From assembly GCA_903824575.1 (NCBI GenBank), contig CAIJXJ010000224.1:17320-81319 (forward strand): 64,000 nucleotides of DNA, written 5' to 3'. The translations under genes and the position numbers were made by a program. Of the stretch, positions 1 to 10,600 are shown piece by piece (positions within the stretch are counted from its first letter, which is position 1; the number at the start of each line of letters is the position of its first letter). Under the pieces are notes generated by a model. That model was not told where the DNA came from, made no database searches, and saw nothing but the letters and a program-made list of their open reading frames with translations. This DNA comes from an uncultured Methylobacillus sp. (lineage in GTDB: Bacteria; Pseudomonadota; Gammaproteobacteria; Burkholderiales; Methylophilaceae).

Positions 1-84
1 ATGACAGGATTCATTGGCACGGTGGAACCTTTCTACTCTTTATCCGTTCTATATTAAGCGATATGACAAATTCGATGGGGCGGG

Positions 85-2307
85 TTAATTTGCTTTTAAT
101 TTTTTAGATCGAGCTGGATTAGCCTGCTTAACTGGTTCAAGTCCTATGACGACAGCAGCTAATGGGGGTAGCGTTATTTCCAGAGAATAAGCACGGTTCA
201 TCCAAGGCTTCTCTTCCGCAACTATAGGCTGGGATCCATTATGAAGCCCACTCCCTCCATATTGCAACATGTCGCTGTTGATCAGTTCCCGGTAGGTGCC
301 GGATTGTGGAACTCCGATGCGAAAATTTTGACGCGGCACCGGCGTGAAGTTGAGCGCGACGACCACCGCTTCACCTTCATCACCCTTGCGCAGAAAGACC
401 AGAATGGATTTTTCCGCGTCATTGCAATCAATCCAGTCGAAACCTTGGTGATCGAATTCGTTGCGATGTAGCGCCGGGTTGCCGGTGTAGAGATGATTGA
501 GGTCCTTCACAAGAGCCTGCAGCCCCTTGTGTAGTGGGTATTCCAATACATACCAGTCCAGAATCGCGGCACTGTTCCATTCTGTTCCCTGACCAAATTC
601 GGTGCCCATGAACAGCAGCTTCTTTCCAGGATGCACATACTGATAAACATACAAAGCACGCAGGTTCGCATGACGCTGCCACTCGTCCCCAGGCAATTTA
701 TTGAGCATTGAGTGCTTGCCGTGGACAACTTCGTCATGAGAAAAGGGCAACATGAAGTTTTCGCTGAAAGCGTACAACATGCTGAAGGTCAGCATGTCGT
801 GATGGTACTTGCGGTGTATAGGCTCGTAAGCCATGTATTCCAGAGTGTCGTTCATCCACCCCATGTTCCACTTCAAATCGAACCCCAGGCCGCCGTCATA
901 GGTAGGACGACTGACTTTTGGGTACGACGTGGACTCTTCCGCCAGCATGAGAACACCCGGGCACTGGTCATGCACGGCAACGTTGAGTTCCTTGATGAAG
1001 TCGATTGCCAACAGATTTTCCCGTCCGCCGTACTGGTTGGGAATCCACTCCCCTTCCTTGCGGGAATAGTCGAGGTACAGCATTGAAGCTACGGCATCAA
1101 CGCGCAGCCCGTCGATGTGCATGTCCTCCAACCAGAATATGGCGGATGACAGCAGGAAGTTCTTCACCTCATTGCGACCGAAGTTGAAAATCAGGGTCGA
1201 CCAGTCCATGTGCTCGCCGAGCCTCGGGTCGGCATGCTCATACAAAGGGGTGCCGTCAAAGCGTGCAAGGCCGTGTGCATCCTTGGGAAAATGGGCAGGC
1301 ACCCAGTCAAGGAGCACGCCGACGTTGTTCTGGTGCAGATAATCGACCAGATACCTGAAATCGTCGGGACTGCCGAAACGACTCGTTGGTGCGAAATAAC
1401 CAGTCGCCTGATAGCCCCAGGACAAGTCGTAGGGGTGCTCTGTAATCGGCATGAGTTCTACATGCGTAAATCCCATGAACTTCACATAATCCAAGAGGCG
1501 ATGGGCAGCTTCAGGGTAGCTGAGAAATTCACCTTCGCTGCCACGCTGCCAGGAGCCTAAATGCACCTCATAAACCGTCATGGGCGCATGCTGCCAGTCC
1601 CATTTGCGGCGACTTTCCATCCACTTTCCGTCACCCCAGGAATAATTGGTCTGACCAGCGATAATAGAACCCGTATTGGGGCGCAGTTCGTACTGTTTTG
1701 CGTAGGGGTCAGCCTTCAGTTGAATTGACCCACTTTCCCGGCTGCGTATCTCATACTTGTAGATATGCCCGGGTTCAAGGTCGGGAATGAATAGCTCCCA
1801 GACACCACTGCCGCCACGCACCCGCATTTGATGTCGACGTCCATCCCAGTGGTTGAAGTCGCCGACAACGCTGACCCGTTCCGCATTGGGCGCCCACACA
1901 GCAAACAACACCCCTCCGATGCCATCGATATCGACTTCCATTGAACCCAGGAAATTATAGGCATGACGATGTCGCCCCTCCCCAAACAAGTGAAGATCGA
2001 GATCACCGATCTGCGGTAGGAACGTGTAAGGGTCACGGGAATAGTGCTCACGATGCCCGTCGCTCCATATCAGGCTGTAATGTGCGGGCAGCATGGACCC
2101 ATCACCATGCCACTCAAAAAAATCGCTATCCGGCACACGATCCATCACTAAACCACCTTCAGCAATGGTGACCTTGGTGGCAAAAGGAATGAATGCACGC
2201 ACTACGACACCACTGTTTTCTATGTGACGCCCCAGGACGCTGAATGGATCATGATGGCGAGCTTCGCTGACTCGTAAAAGCTCAGTGTTAAGGTGATTTT
2301 TTTTCAT
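85..2307 (-). CDS. glgB: 1,4-alpha-glucan branching enzyme GlgB
   Basis: Cytoplasmic GH13 enzyme that cuts alpha-1,4 chains and re-attaches them as alpha-1,6 branches during glycogen synthesis. The protein has 740 residues, close to the usual ~730. After an N-terminal CBM48-type region ([21 protein letters not shown]) comes the catalytic barrel, with the nucleophile Asp404 in [12 protein letters not shown], the acid/base Glu457 in [19 protein letters not shown] and the transition-state motif [14 protein letters not shown]. The ATG at 2307 is preferred because AGAGGAAAC stands just before it; the TTG five codons upstream would bury that ribosome site inside the gene. It lies 165 bp downstream of the GH57 gene on the same strand and probably shares its transcript. 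No glgA or glgC is visible nearby. Identification is secure. Confidence 0.96.
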   Translation of the reverse strand: MKKNHLNTELLRVSEARHHDPFSVLGRHIENSGVVVRAFIPFATKVTIAEGGLVMDRVPDSDFFEWHGDGSMLPAHYSLIWSDGHREHYSRDPYTFLPQIGDLDLHLFGEGRHRHAYNFLGSMEVDIDGIGGVLFAVWAPNAERVSVVGDFNHWDGRRHQMRVRGGSGVWELFIPDLEPGHIYKYEIRSRESGSIQLKADPYAKQYELRPNTGSIIAGQTNYSWGDGKWMESRRKWDWQHAPMTVYEVHLGSWQRGSEGEFLSYPEAAHRLLDYVKFMGFTHVELMPITEHPYDLSWGYQATGYFAPTSRFGSPDDFRYLVDYLHQNNVGVLLDWVPAHFPKDAHGLARFDGTPLYEHADPRLGEHMDWSTLIFNFGRNEVKNFLLSSAIFWLEDMHIDGLRVDAVASMLYLDYSRKEGEWIPNQYGGRENLLAIDFIKELNVAVHDQCPGVLMLAEESTSYPKVSRPTYDGGLGFDLKWNMGWMNDTLEYMAYEPIHRKYHHDMLTFSMLYAFSENFMLPFSHDEVVHGKHSMLNKLPGDEWQRHANLRALYVYQYVHPGKKLLFMGTEFGQGTEWNSAAILDWYVLEYPLHKGLQALVKDLNHLYTGNPALHRNEFDHQGFDWIDCNDAEKSILVFLRKGDEGEAVVVALNFTPVPRQNFRIGVPQSGTYRELINSDMLQYGGSGLHNGSQPIVAEEKPWMNRAYSLEITLPPLAAVVIGLEPVKQANPARSKKLKAN

Positions 2308-2472
2308 GTTTCCTCTATTCAATTTAAAGTGGAAAGCAGAAATCGTAGCTTGCCTGCATTCTCGATTTCATTGCCGGGGCCACCAATATTCGTTAGGCCG
2401 TCACATCCTTTACTTGGAGCGTTCTTGACATACTCCTGACTGAAAGTGCAGCTTTAAAAACTCGTAGCAACT

Positions 2473-3663
2473 CTACTCCGTCTTAAGTTTTTCGCAAGCT
2501 TCATTGAGATACTGCCAGCACTTATCCAGATCGGCATGCGCGCGACCAACCCATTCTTCCCCCCAAAAGAAATTACAACTGGTTTCGGCACGCAGTAAAT
2601 GCCACACCGCCTGCTCTAGCAGAAAATGTACGTGGGGATCATGGCAGTGACCTTCACCCGCAGTCCAGCGAGCCGCATGGACTGCGGCACTCGTTTCCTG
2701 CAATCTTGCCAAGCCATCCCTCTGCGATTGCGAACCGGTCCATTGCACAAAGCCCTGGCCATGATGCCAACCAGTATTCCAGGCTCCTGTTGCAACACGC
2801 ACCTCTCCGTGCACGCCATACTTGTCAAGGTAATCATCAATAAAGGTCGGCTTCATGATGCCGCTCTTTGTTCTGGATGACTCAAGTATCTTGATGTATG
2901 CGCCCCAGAAGTTGGATTGCGCCTCAGGGTTTCTGAACCAGCCTCCATTATCTCCATCTGTTGCAGTTGTAATCAATGGGGGGAAATCGCAGCCTTTTGT
3001 CCTTGCCTGTGCTTCGCTCATGAACCATTCCACGTCAAAACCCGACTCCTGCGCATCAGAAAACTCCCGGTCGCGAACCACCACGATGATTTCAGCACCC
3101 TCATGGCGCGCAATATGGGGACGGTAGCGTAGTTCTTGCCAAGACATTGGGGTCACGGCTTCAATGTTCTTACTATCCACCAGCACATAGCGGTATCCCA
3201 AGCGAGCCAGCAACGGGATCAATTCCATGCTGAACCCCATTTCCGGTGGCCAGAAACCTTGGAAATTCCTCCGCCAGAACAGATGACTGGCAATACCGAG
3301 CCAGCGCCGCAAATGTTCCTCCCGATCAGCTTCTGGAATGAGTGGGAGCACAGGATGGTAATAGCCGGTCCCCAAAATACGGAAAATATTGAGGTTATGA
3401 AAATGCCAGAGCAGGCTCCCGCAATCCACTGTCCCATAAACACGCGACTGAAAAGCGGGGTCAGACAGTGTCTCTAGCAGCGTGCCCGATAAGGACAGGT
3501 GAACCCTTGCGACATCTTCGTAGCCCCATAACGAGCGAGGAATCCTGTCCATCGCTAACAATATTTCATTGGGCTCCCAAGATCCCTGGTCAAGCAGTTC
3601 TTGAAGATTTCCTGCAGGCTGGTGAAGATTCAAGACCAGTGCATGATGAATGTGATATTTCAT
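2473..3663 (-). CDS. Glycoside hydrolase family 57 protein (alpha-glucan hydrolase or transferase)
   Basis: GH57 proteins are retaining alpha-glucan amylases, 4-alpha-glucanotransferases, branching enzymes or amylopullulanases. Visible family signatures are LNLHQP near the N terminus (conserved region 1), GFWPPEMGF holding the probable nucleophile Glu141, and TATDGDNGGWF holding the probable acid/base Asp at 236 or 238. It has 396 residues and no signal peptide, so it should act in the cytoplasm, presumably on glycogen. The ATG at 3663 follows GAGGA at 7-nt spacing; the 20 residues that could be added upstream have no such support. It is the first gene of a leftward pair with glgB, divergent from the GWD/PWD genes. 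The exact reaction (hydrolysis or transfer) cannot be read from the sequence. Confidence 0.85.
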   Translation of the reverse strand: MKYHIHHALVLNLHQPAGNLQELLDQGSWEPNEILLAMDRIPRSLWGYEDVARVHLSLSGTLLETLSDPAFQSRVYGTVDCGSLLWHFHNLNIFRILGTGYYHPVLPLIPEADREEHLRRWLGIASHLFWRRNFQGFWPPEMGFSMELIPLLARLGYRYVLVDSKNIEAVTPMSWQELRYRPHIARHEGAEIIVVVRDREFSDAQESGFDVEWFMSEAQARTKGCDFPPLITTATDGDNGGWFRNPEAQSNFWGAYIKILESSRTKSGIMKPTFIDDYLDKYGVHGEVRVATGAWNTGWHHGQGFVQWTGSQSQRDGLARLQETSAAVHAARWTAGEGHCHDPHVHFLLEQAVWHLLRAETSCNFFWGEEWVGRAHADLDKCWQYLNEACEKLKTE

Positions 3664-4083
3664 TGTGGAGTCCTCGTTCAAGATTAATTTCTTATCAAGA
3701 CTATCGTGTCGATATTCTGGCACTAAATTGTTTTGACTGTGCGATTAACCAGCGGGAAGGGTAATTGCATGTCATAATAATATCTCAATTTTATAATGAT
3801 CTAGGGTTAAGCTACTGCCGCCAAGCCCCTTGCACAAGCGTCATGTTAACGGTTTTTCTACCGAAGACGTCTTCAGGTTGGCTGGAAGTCCCTGTCAGCC
3901 ATGCGTTAGTAGTGGTCAACCTGCCCAACGAAGATGCTTTTTCGAGTACCCGTTAAGCGCATAAGCAGTATGTTAAGATTCGTCGGCATTCGTCCCTTTT
4001 GAGACTGCTTTCTGCATAGCAATTTTCTGACGATCCTCACCGAGAACTATTTACCACGTGACAATCCAACTAGAAGCGCATTC
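3664..4083. promoter_or_regulatory. Divergent intergenic region of the glucan locus
   Basis: 420 bp without a credible gene, lying between the leftward GH57-glgB pair and the rightward GWD-PWD-TIM barrel genes. It must hold the promoters of both arms, a layout that fits coordinated control of polymer branching and phosphorylation. It is AT-rich compared with its flanks. I see no convincing sigma-54 or sigma-28 element and no clear operator palindrome. Confidence 0.5.
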
Positions 4084-7000
4084 ATGACGGCAATACAAGA
4101 AAGTTTTTCTTTCGTTGCGGGAGACATTCCGCTCAAGATCTTCTTGACTCAAAAAGGTACGTGCCAAAATTTGAGACTGGAACTCGCAACGGATGAAGCT
4201 TGTCGCCTCCACTGGGGGCTCGTTCGTCGCGGGGACTGGCATTGCCCACCAGAAACCTGCTGGCCTACGGGGACCGTGGCCTTCAATGAAAATGCTGTTG
4301 AGAGTCCTTTTAACAACGCAGAAGCGCGAATACCTTTCGTCGAAATCGATCTCGATTTGACACAGAATTGGCGCAGCCTGGCATTTGTCCTGCATTTCCC
4401 GGAAAAAAAGCGTTGGGTCAAAAACGGACAGAGTGATTTTCTGATTCCTTTATCGCGCCTGAACGGCCAGCCTTCAGCAAAAGAGGTGCTGACGGCCCAC
4501 ACCGGCGAAGGTGCATGGCAACGAGGGGAAATCGATCTCGGCCAAGGAGAGTTTCTGGCCACTGCGGTATTGGAAAACGACGATCAAATCCACGCGCTAC
4601 TGGCTTGTGATCTCGCATCTCCGCTGCTTCTTCATTGGGGAATCGCCGAACGATTCCAGGGCGAATGGCATCAGCCATCGGAGCCGATGTGGCCTGCAGG
4701 ATCCGAAGCATTTGACGCAAAGGCCGTTCGCACCCCGTTTGGGGAGCGGGACGGCGTGCGGTGGCTTGAGATGCGATTTCCCAAACCCAAAGGCAAGGCG
4801 CATCTTCGTGGAATGGATTTCATCCTTTACCAACCAGTGGAAAATCTCTGGATCAAGGATCACGGGCGGGACATGCACCTGACCTTGCTCAACCCAGGCG
4901 AACTTGATGGACAACCGTTGGCCTCAGAAACACAGCAAAGACTCACCGATGCAATTGTAGGTGCGGAATTGGGGAAAAGCTCCTGGACACTGATGCACCG
5001 GTTCAACCTCTGCCACGACCTGCTCGCTGGCGTACAGGAAGACCCCAAGGCCTTGGCTCTGCTGTTTATCTGGTTGCGTTTTTCCGCCATTCGCCAACTG
5101 GACTGGCAACGACACTTCAACACCAAGCCACGTGAGCTTGCCCATGCACAGACCCGCCTGACGGAGCGCCTTGCTGAAATTTATGCAAACCATCCGCCAA
5201 GCCGCCTCTGGGTGCGGCTGATGTTGAGCACCGTCGGGCAGGGTGGGAATCGTGGTCAGCAGGTTCGGGACGAGATCCTGGACATCATGCACCATCACCA
5301 CATCAAGGAGGTAGGGGGGCACTTCATGGAGGAGTGGCACCAGAAGCTTCACAACAACACGACCCCGGATGATGTCGCCATCTGTCAGGCTTATCTCGCT
5401 TTTCTTTACAGTGACGGCAATCTCGATACCTTTTACAAGGTGCTAGGCGAGGCCGGCGTTACACGCGAACGTCTATGCAGCTTCGACCGCCCTATCAAGA
5501 CTGATCCGGACTTTCACGGCGATAAAAAGCACGGACTGATCCACGCTTTTGAAAACTATTTGCGTATCCTCAAGGCCGTGCATTCTGGGACAGACCTTGA
5601 GACCGCACTGACGGAGGCACGCGACACATTGGGGCAGGAACTTGGTCGAAAACTCGACGCCTTGTTCCAGCATGGTGTAGCACCGCTGGATCGGGTGCGG
5701 ATCATTGTCGATGTCCGCAAAGATCTTCACGACAGAATCGCAACTCTGTCAAACCTCGAATCGTTGCGGAAGCTCTTGTATCTGGATCTGTCGCTTGAGG
5801 AAACCATGCGCGGCACGATCGAACAACTCAAGCTGGATTCCCTCTCGGAACGGGACATGCTGACGTTTACAGCACACGCTCTGGAAGGCTTGCGGCTTTC
5901 GGCCTTTTCGTCTGAGCTTGACCTGTGTGCGAAGCAATTCTACCTGCTGTTGGAGTCACAGAATAACAGCGCTGACTGGGCTTTGCGGGCGAAGAGCGTG
6001 ACCGACCGTTTCAGCCGCGTGGTAGGCGAGTGGACAAACGCTTTGCTCACCCAATTGCAGCCTAATGCCGAGATTCTCGGCGGGGCATTTCATGCTGCGG
6101 AATGGACGATCGAATTGTTCGGCGAAGAAGTGATCAGGGGGGGCTCCGCCTTTACCGTGTCACGCTTGATGCGTCATCTCGATCCCATGCTGCGTGAGCG
6201 TGCCGGTATCGGCGGCTGGCAGGTTCTGAGCCCGGCACAGGCCACCGGCAGAGTGCAGGTCGTCGGAAGCCTGATGTCCGTCCAAGGAGATGTTTTTAAT
6301 GAGCCTACGGTGTTGATCGTAGACAAACTGTCAGGCGAAGAAGAATTTCCCGAGGGTGTCGTGGCCGTTCTCACATCGGATACCCCGGATCTAGTTGCGC
6401 ATGTGGCGGTACGCGCCCGCAACGAGCGGGTGCTGCTCGCCACCTGCTTCGACGAAGAAACGTTCACAGACCTGAAGACTCATGCAGGTCAAATCCTGAT
6501 CTTCAGTGTAACGGGCGGTGCGGATATTCAATATGTTGAAGGCAAAGCTGCAGCCTTGGCAAAGGAGACAACCTCGGCGCACGGCACATTGACGATCCGC
6601 CGCCGCAACTTTTCGCTCTGGGCGGTAGGTGCTGAGGCCTTTAGCCGGGAGATCGTCGGCGGCAAGTCCAACAACCTGATTGCCTTACGTGGCCAACTGT
6701 CTGATTGGATCAAGTTTCCGCGCTCCATGGCGCTGCCGTTCGGGGTTTTAGAAAAAACACTGGCTGCACCTGAAAATGCTTCCGTGGCGCTCAAACTCGA
6801 CACCTTGTTGGCCGAAGTTACCCAAGATCCTGCCACCTGCCTGCACCAGATGCGTGAGGCTATTGGCGAACTTCAAGCGCCCGAGCCGCTGCGTCTGGAG
6901 ATGCTGGAAATATGGAAAGAAACCGGGCTTGCCTCTGTGCCTTGGGACCAAGCCTGGCGAGCGATCACTCGGGTGTGGGCATCCAAGTGGAACGACCGGG

Positions 7001-7560
7001 CCTATTTCTCCCGCACGGCGCGCGGTATTGCCCACGAAGATCTGAATATGGCCACATTGATACAGCAAGTGGTCAAGGCTGACTATGCCTTTGTCATCCA
7101 TACTGTCAATCCCGTGAGCGGAGATACCAATGAGATTTACGCCGAGTTGGTGCTCGGCATGGGCGAGACGCTGGTCGGCAACTATCCGGGGCGAGCGATG
7201 AGCTTCGTTGTTAACAAGACTACTGGTAAAGTCACACTGACCGCTTATCCGAGCAAAGGCATCGGCCTGTACGGGAGTGGCGTCATTTTTCGCTCCGACT
7301 CGAATGGGGAGGATTTGGAAGGCTTCGCCGGTGCAGGGCTTTACGACAGCTTCCTCGCAGAAGAACCGGTACCTAGGCTGCTTGATTATATGGGAGCGCC
7401 TCTGTTTGAAGACCGAGACTTCGCCACGAGAATGTTTACCAAGATCGCGCAAATCGGTATTGAGGTCGAGCAGGCCTGCGGGTCGTCCCAGGATATTGAG
7501 GGCGCAGTCCAGGCTGGTGAATATTACGTGGTACAGACCCGACCCCAGGTTGGCTTATGA
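4084..7560 (+). CDS. Alpha-glucan, water dikinase (GWD), plant-type
   Basis: GWD transfers the beta-phosphate of ATP to glucosyl residues (C6 in plants), releasing the gamma-phosphate as Pi; it loosens starch granules. The protein has 1158 residues. Two CBM45-like repeats start around residues 43 and 184 (LHWGLVRRGDWHCPPE and LHWGIAERFQGEWHQP). The central GWD motif EEWHQKLHNNTTPDD covers about residues 418-432. The phosphohistidine site is His773 in DTPDLVAHVAVRARN. The C-terminal nucleotide-binding domain has VWASKWNDRAYFS, DYAFVIHTVNP, AELVLGMGETLVGNYPGRA, FRSDSNGEDLEG (1069-1080) and a final YVVQTRPQ. From memory, plant GWD1 has near-identical blocks in this order. There is no transit peptide. 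The next gene begins 40 bp downstream. PEP synthase is ruled out by the CBM45-like and GWD-specific blocks. Specificity for glycogen is inferred. Confidence 0.93.
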   Translation: MTAIQESFSFVAGDIPLKIFLTQKGTCQNLRLELATDEACRLHWGLVRRGDWHCPPETCWPTGTVAFNENAVESPFNNAEARIPFVEIDLDLTQNWRSLAFVLHFPEKKRWVKNGQSDFLIPLSRLNGQPSAKEVLTAHTGEGAWQRGEIDLGQGEFLATAVLENDDQIHALLACDLASPLLLHWGIAERFQGEWHQPSEPMWPAGSEAFDAKAVRTPFGERDGVRWLEMRFPKPKGKAHLRGMDFILYQPVENLWIKDHGRDMHLTLLNPGELDGQPLASETQQRLTDAIVGAELGKSSWTLMHRFNLCHDLLAGVQEDPKALALLFIWLRFSAIRQLDWQRHFNTKPRELAHAQTRLTERLAEIYANHPPSRLWVRLMLSTVGQGGNRGQQVRDEILDIMHHHHIKEVGGHFMEEWHQKLHNNTTPDDVAICQAYLAFLYSDGNLDTFYKVLGEAGVTRERLCSFDRPIKTDPDFHGDKKHGLIHAFENYLRILKAVHSGTDLETALTEARDTLGQELGRKLDALFQHGVAPLDRVRIIVDVRKDLHDRIATLSNLESLRKLLYLDLSLEETMRGTIEQLKLDSLSERDMLTFTAHALEGLRLSAFSSELDLCAKQFYLLLESQNNSADWALRAKSVTDRFSRVVGEWTNALLTQLQPNAEILGGAFHAAEWTIELFGEEVIRGGSAFTVSRLMRHLDPMLRERAGIGGWQVLSPAQATGRVQVVGSLMSVQGDVFNEPTVLIVDKLSGEEEFPEGVVAVLTSDTPDLVAHVAVRARNERVLLATCFDEETFTDLKTHAGQILIFSVTGGADIQYVEGKAAALAKETTSAHGTLTIRRRNFSLWAVGAEAFSREIVGGKSNNLIALRGQLSDWIKFPRSMALPFGVLEKTLAAPENASVALKLDTLLAEVTQDPATCLHQMREAIGELQAPEPLRLEMLEIWKETGLASVPWDQAWRAITRVWASKWNDRAYFSRTARGIAHEDLNMATLIQQVVKADYAFVIHTVNPVSGDTNEIYAELVLGMGETLVGNYPGRAMSFVVNKTTGKVTLTAYPSKGIGLYGSGVIFRSDSNGEDLEGFAGAGLYDSFLAEEPVPRLLDYMGAPLFEDRDFATRMFTKIAQIGIEVEQACGSSQDIEGAVQAGEYYVVQTRPQVGL

Positions 7561-7600
7561 ACAGAAGTTTTGCCGCATACGAAACGTAGAATGAATCAAT

Positions 7601-10600
7601 ATGACCGAACGCATTCGGATCGGTAACCAAACCGCTTTTTCCGCCACAGAGTCCCTGGCCCCACTCGAGTTTGCCATTGCGCAGGGATTCGACGCCTTTG
7701 AGTGGTTTTCCGACAAAAAGTACTACGATGACGGAACCTCCAGAGGGTGGGATTTTTCTGACATGGGGCCTGAAGAGCGTACCCGAATCGCCCTCATCGG
7801 TAAGGAACGGGACATCCTGTATACGGTGCACGTTCCCTGGCAGGCCAACCCCCTCTATCCGCAAGGTGAGGCCTTGTTGATGGAGAGCGTCGACTTTGCG
7901 AAGGATATCGGAGCCGATCTGATCAACCTGCATTTGTATCCGGAACATGGTCCGGATGTCTTTTTGAAGCGGTTGGCCCCCGTCATCACCTATGCGATGG
8001 AACGCGGTGTAAGAATCGCGATCGAGAACACGCCTGAAACCTCTCCCAGCGATTTCAGGGAGTTTTTCGTGCACCTTGCGCAAAGCGAGTTCAAGAATGC
8101 GGCCGTAGGCATGTGCTTGGATATCGGGCATGCGAACCTGTATGAGAAAACGCACAACGATTTCATTCGTTTTATCGATGAACTCGGATCTCAAGTGCCT
8201 ATCATCCACGCGCACGTCCACGAAAACTACGGTGATGCTGACAGGCACATGCCTTTGTTCACCGGTCCGGCCAGGGAGAACGACAGCGGCATTCGTGCTT
8301 TTACCGAACGCTTGGAGCATCGAAACTTTAAAGGCGTGATGGTCCTGGAGGTCTGGCCGCAACCGCCAGAGTTACTTACCCAAGCCGAGCAACGGCTGCG
8401 GGGGATGCTCCACATAAAGACGGATCAGCGCCAAGGCAAAGATAAAAAAAAAATACAGCAATCTCCTGATGAACGGGATCGACCCAAACGAAAAACACGC
8501 AACCCGGTCGCGCCCCCCCCTCGGCCCGAGCGCGATGGCTTAAGCGCAGGCCCGACCACGGAACTGGGTGCCCTGCCTGACTACGCCACGAAAGAGGATG
8601 AATTTACCCGCACCGTAGTCCTGGCTAATCAGCAATACCACAGTTGGCGAGAACGTCTTGGTTGGGTTCATGCAACCTTGGCCCACGCTGATTTCGATCC
8701 AGATCCGGAACACTTGGCCACGCTTGCTGTTTACCTCCGTTTTCTGGGTACTGGCGAGGTTGCTTGCGAAGAAGATGGCAGGCACTTTCGGCCCAATCAC
8801 CATGCAAGTGCCGCCGCCGACATCGAAAATGTGCTCGAAAGGATTGCGAATGCGGAGAATGCCTGGATTCTTCGGAAAATCTATCCCTGGCTGCCCTCGT
8901 TCGCCGATGACTTCTGCCGGAGGGAACCGCTCACGCGTATTCGTGACATCGCGCATCGCAACGACATCCCGCACGACCTCAAGAACGAGATCAAACACCG
9001 ATTGCAGAACAAGCTACATCGCTGCGCCGGTCCGGAGGACTTTCAGACATCCGAAGAAATTCTCAAACGTATCACCGCCCAGGGGGCAAACTATTCCGCT
9101 GAGTTTGTGCGGCAATTTGAAATTTTTCACCAGGAACTTGGCGAGTTCTTCAACGCATCTACGCTGGATGTGCGCTTGCGTGACATCCAATCGGGTCTTG
9201 ATGCCAAAGAGGCTACGTTAGTAGAACGCTTGCTGACACTCAAGGCAAAACAGCAACGTAGCAATCAGGAGTTGCTCGCTCTGCTGGACGCGTTGACCGC
9301 CATACGTAACTTCATTGCGTTGCGACTGAAGTCAACGGAAGGGGCGCGACGACAACACCTGCGCAGCACCGATATCGCGCTGGAGGACTATGCTTTTGCG
9401 TTACTGAGTGAAGCTGCGAATCGTTTTGAGGCCTCAGCCACAACCGGAAGCTGGGATACCATGCTAAATCTACTGCAGCTGACGCTGACGAACACAAGGC
9501 TGAGCATGATAGGACCCGAAGAGGCCGCAGTACTTGAGTCTGAACTGGCGGCCTGGACAGCGACACTCGCTGACAGCGCATTCAATTCCGATCGTCTGGC
9601 CTTGTTGTGGTTCAAATCGACACTGGAGCGGGCTGAGCGTCTGGCTGAAGACTACACTGACCAGGTGCTTTCCTTGTTTCCGGGGCGTGTCACCAGCCTG
9701 GGCAAAGCGCTGAAGGTGCCCCAAAACTCCATCGCGTTGTTCTGTGAAGGGGACATCCGGGGCAATATCGTCTTTCAGCTTTCGAAACTGGTCGGCATAC
9801 TGCGAAAAGGTGTCCGAAATGCCCTGTCACTTTCACCTTGGGAAACTGTTGTGCCGGCCGAGGCATATGGCCTGCTGGTTGAGGCCGACACCCTGTCGAG
9901 CCTGGAGGGAGGTTCCCCCGACCATCCGGTGATCGCTCTGATAAAAAAGGCTGCGGGTGACGAGGAAATCCCGACCGGCGTGCGTGGCATCCTTCTGGGG
10001 CATGCCATTCCACAACTTTCCCATCTCGGCGTTCGAGCCCGGCAGGCACGTATCGCCTTCGCTGCGACCGATGACCGGCATCTGCTGGAAACCTGTAAGG
10101 ATTTTCTGGGGAAAAACATGCATCTGCGTGTGGGCGCGGACGAGATGTCTTTGCAGGTCTCACAACGGTCTGGAGTTGCGGCTGATGAAGCACCTGCGCC
10201 TCGCAAAGTGGAACTGCCCGAAACTCGGCTCAGCCACGTATTGAGCTGGGTCCCAGCAGGAGCTGCAACGGATGAGACATGTGGTGCCAAGTCGGCGAGC
10301 GCTGGCCGCTTGCTTGCAATCGCTGAGGAATCAAACGGGTTGTTTGCTGCCCCAAGAGCGCTCGCCCTGCCTTTCGGTATCATGGAGCACTGCCTGAAAC
10401 TAATGCCTGGTTTAGAAAGTGAATATCGCACTCTGCAAAATCGCCTGTCTGAAACGTCTGATTCGCAGTTGGATGTGGTGCTGAAGGGTTTGCAAACCTT
10501 GATTGAGCGCATCGAAGTTCCTGGCGAGCTTGTGGCAGCCATCGCTGATGCCTTCGGCCAGGATACCAACCTCGCCGTACGTTCCAGTGCCAATGGCGAA

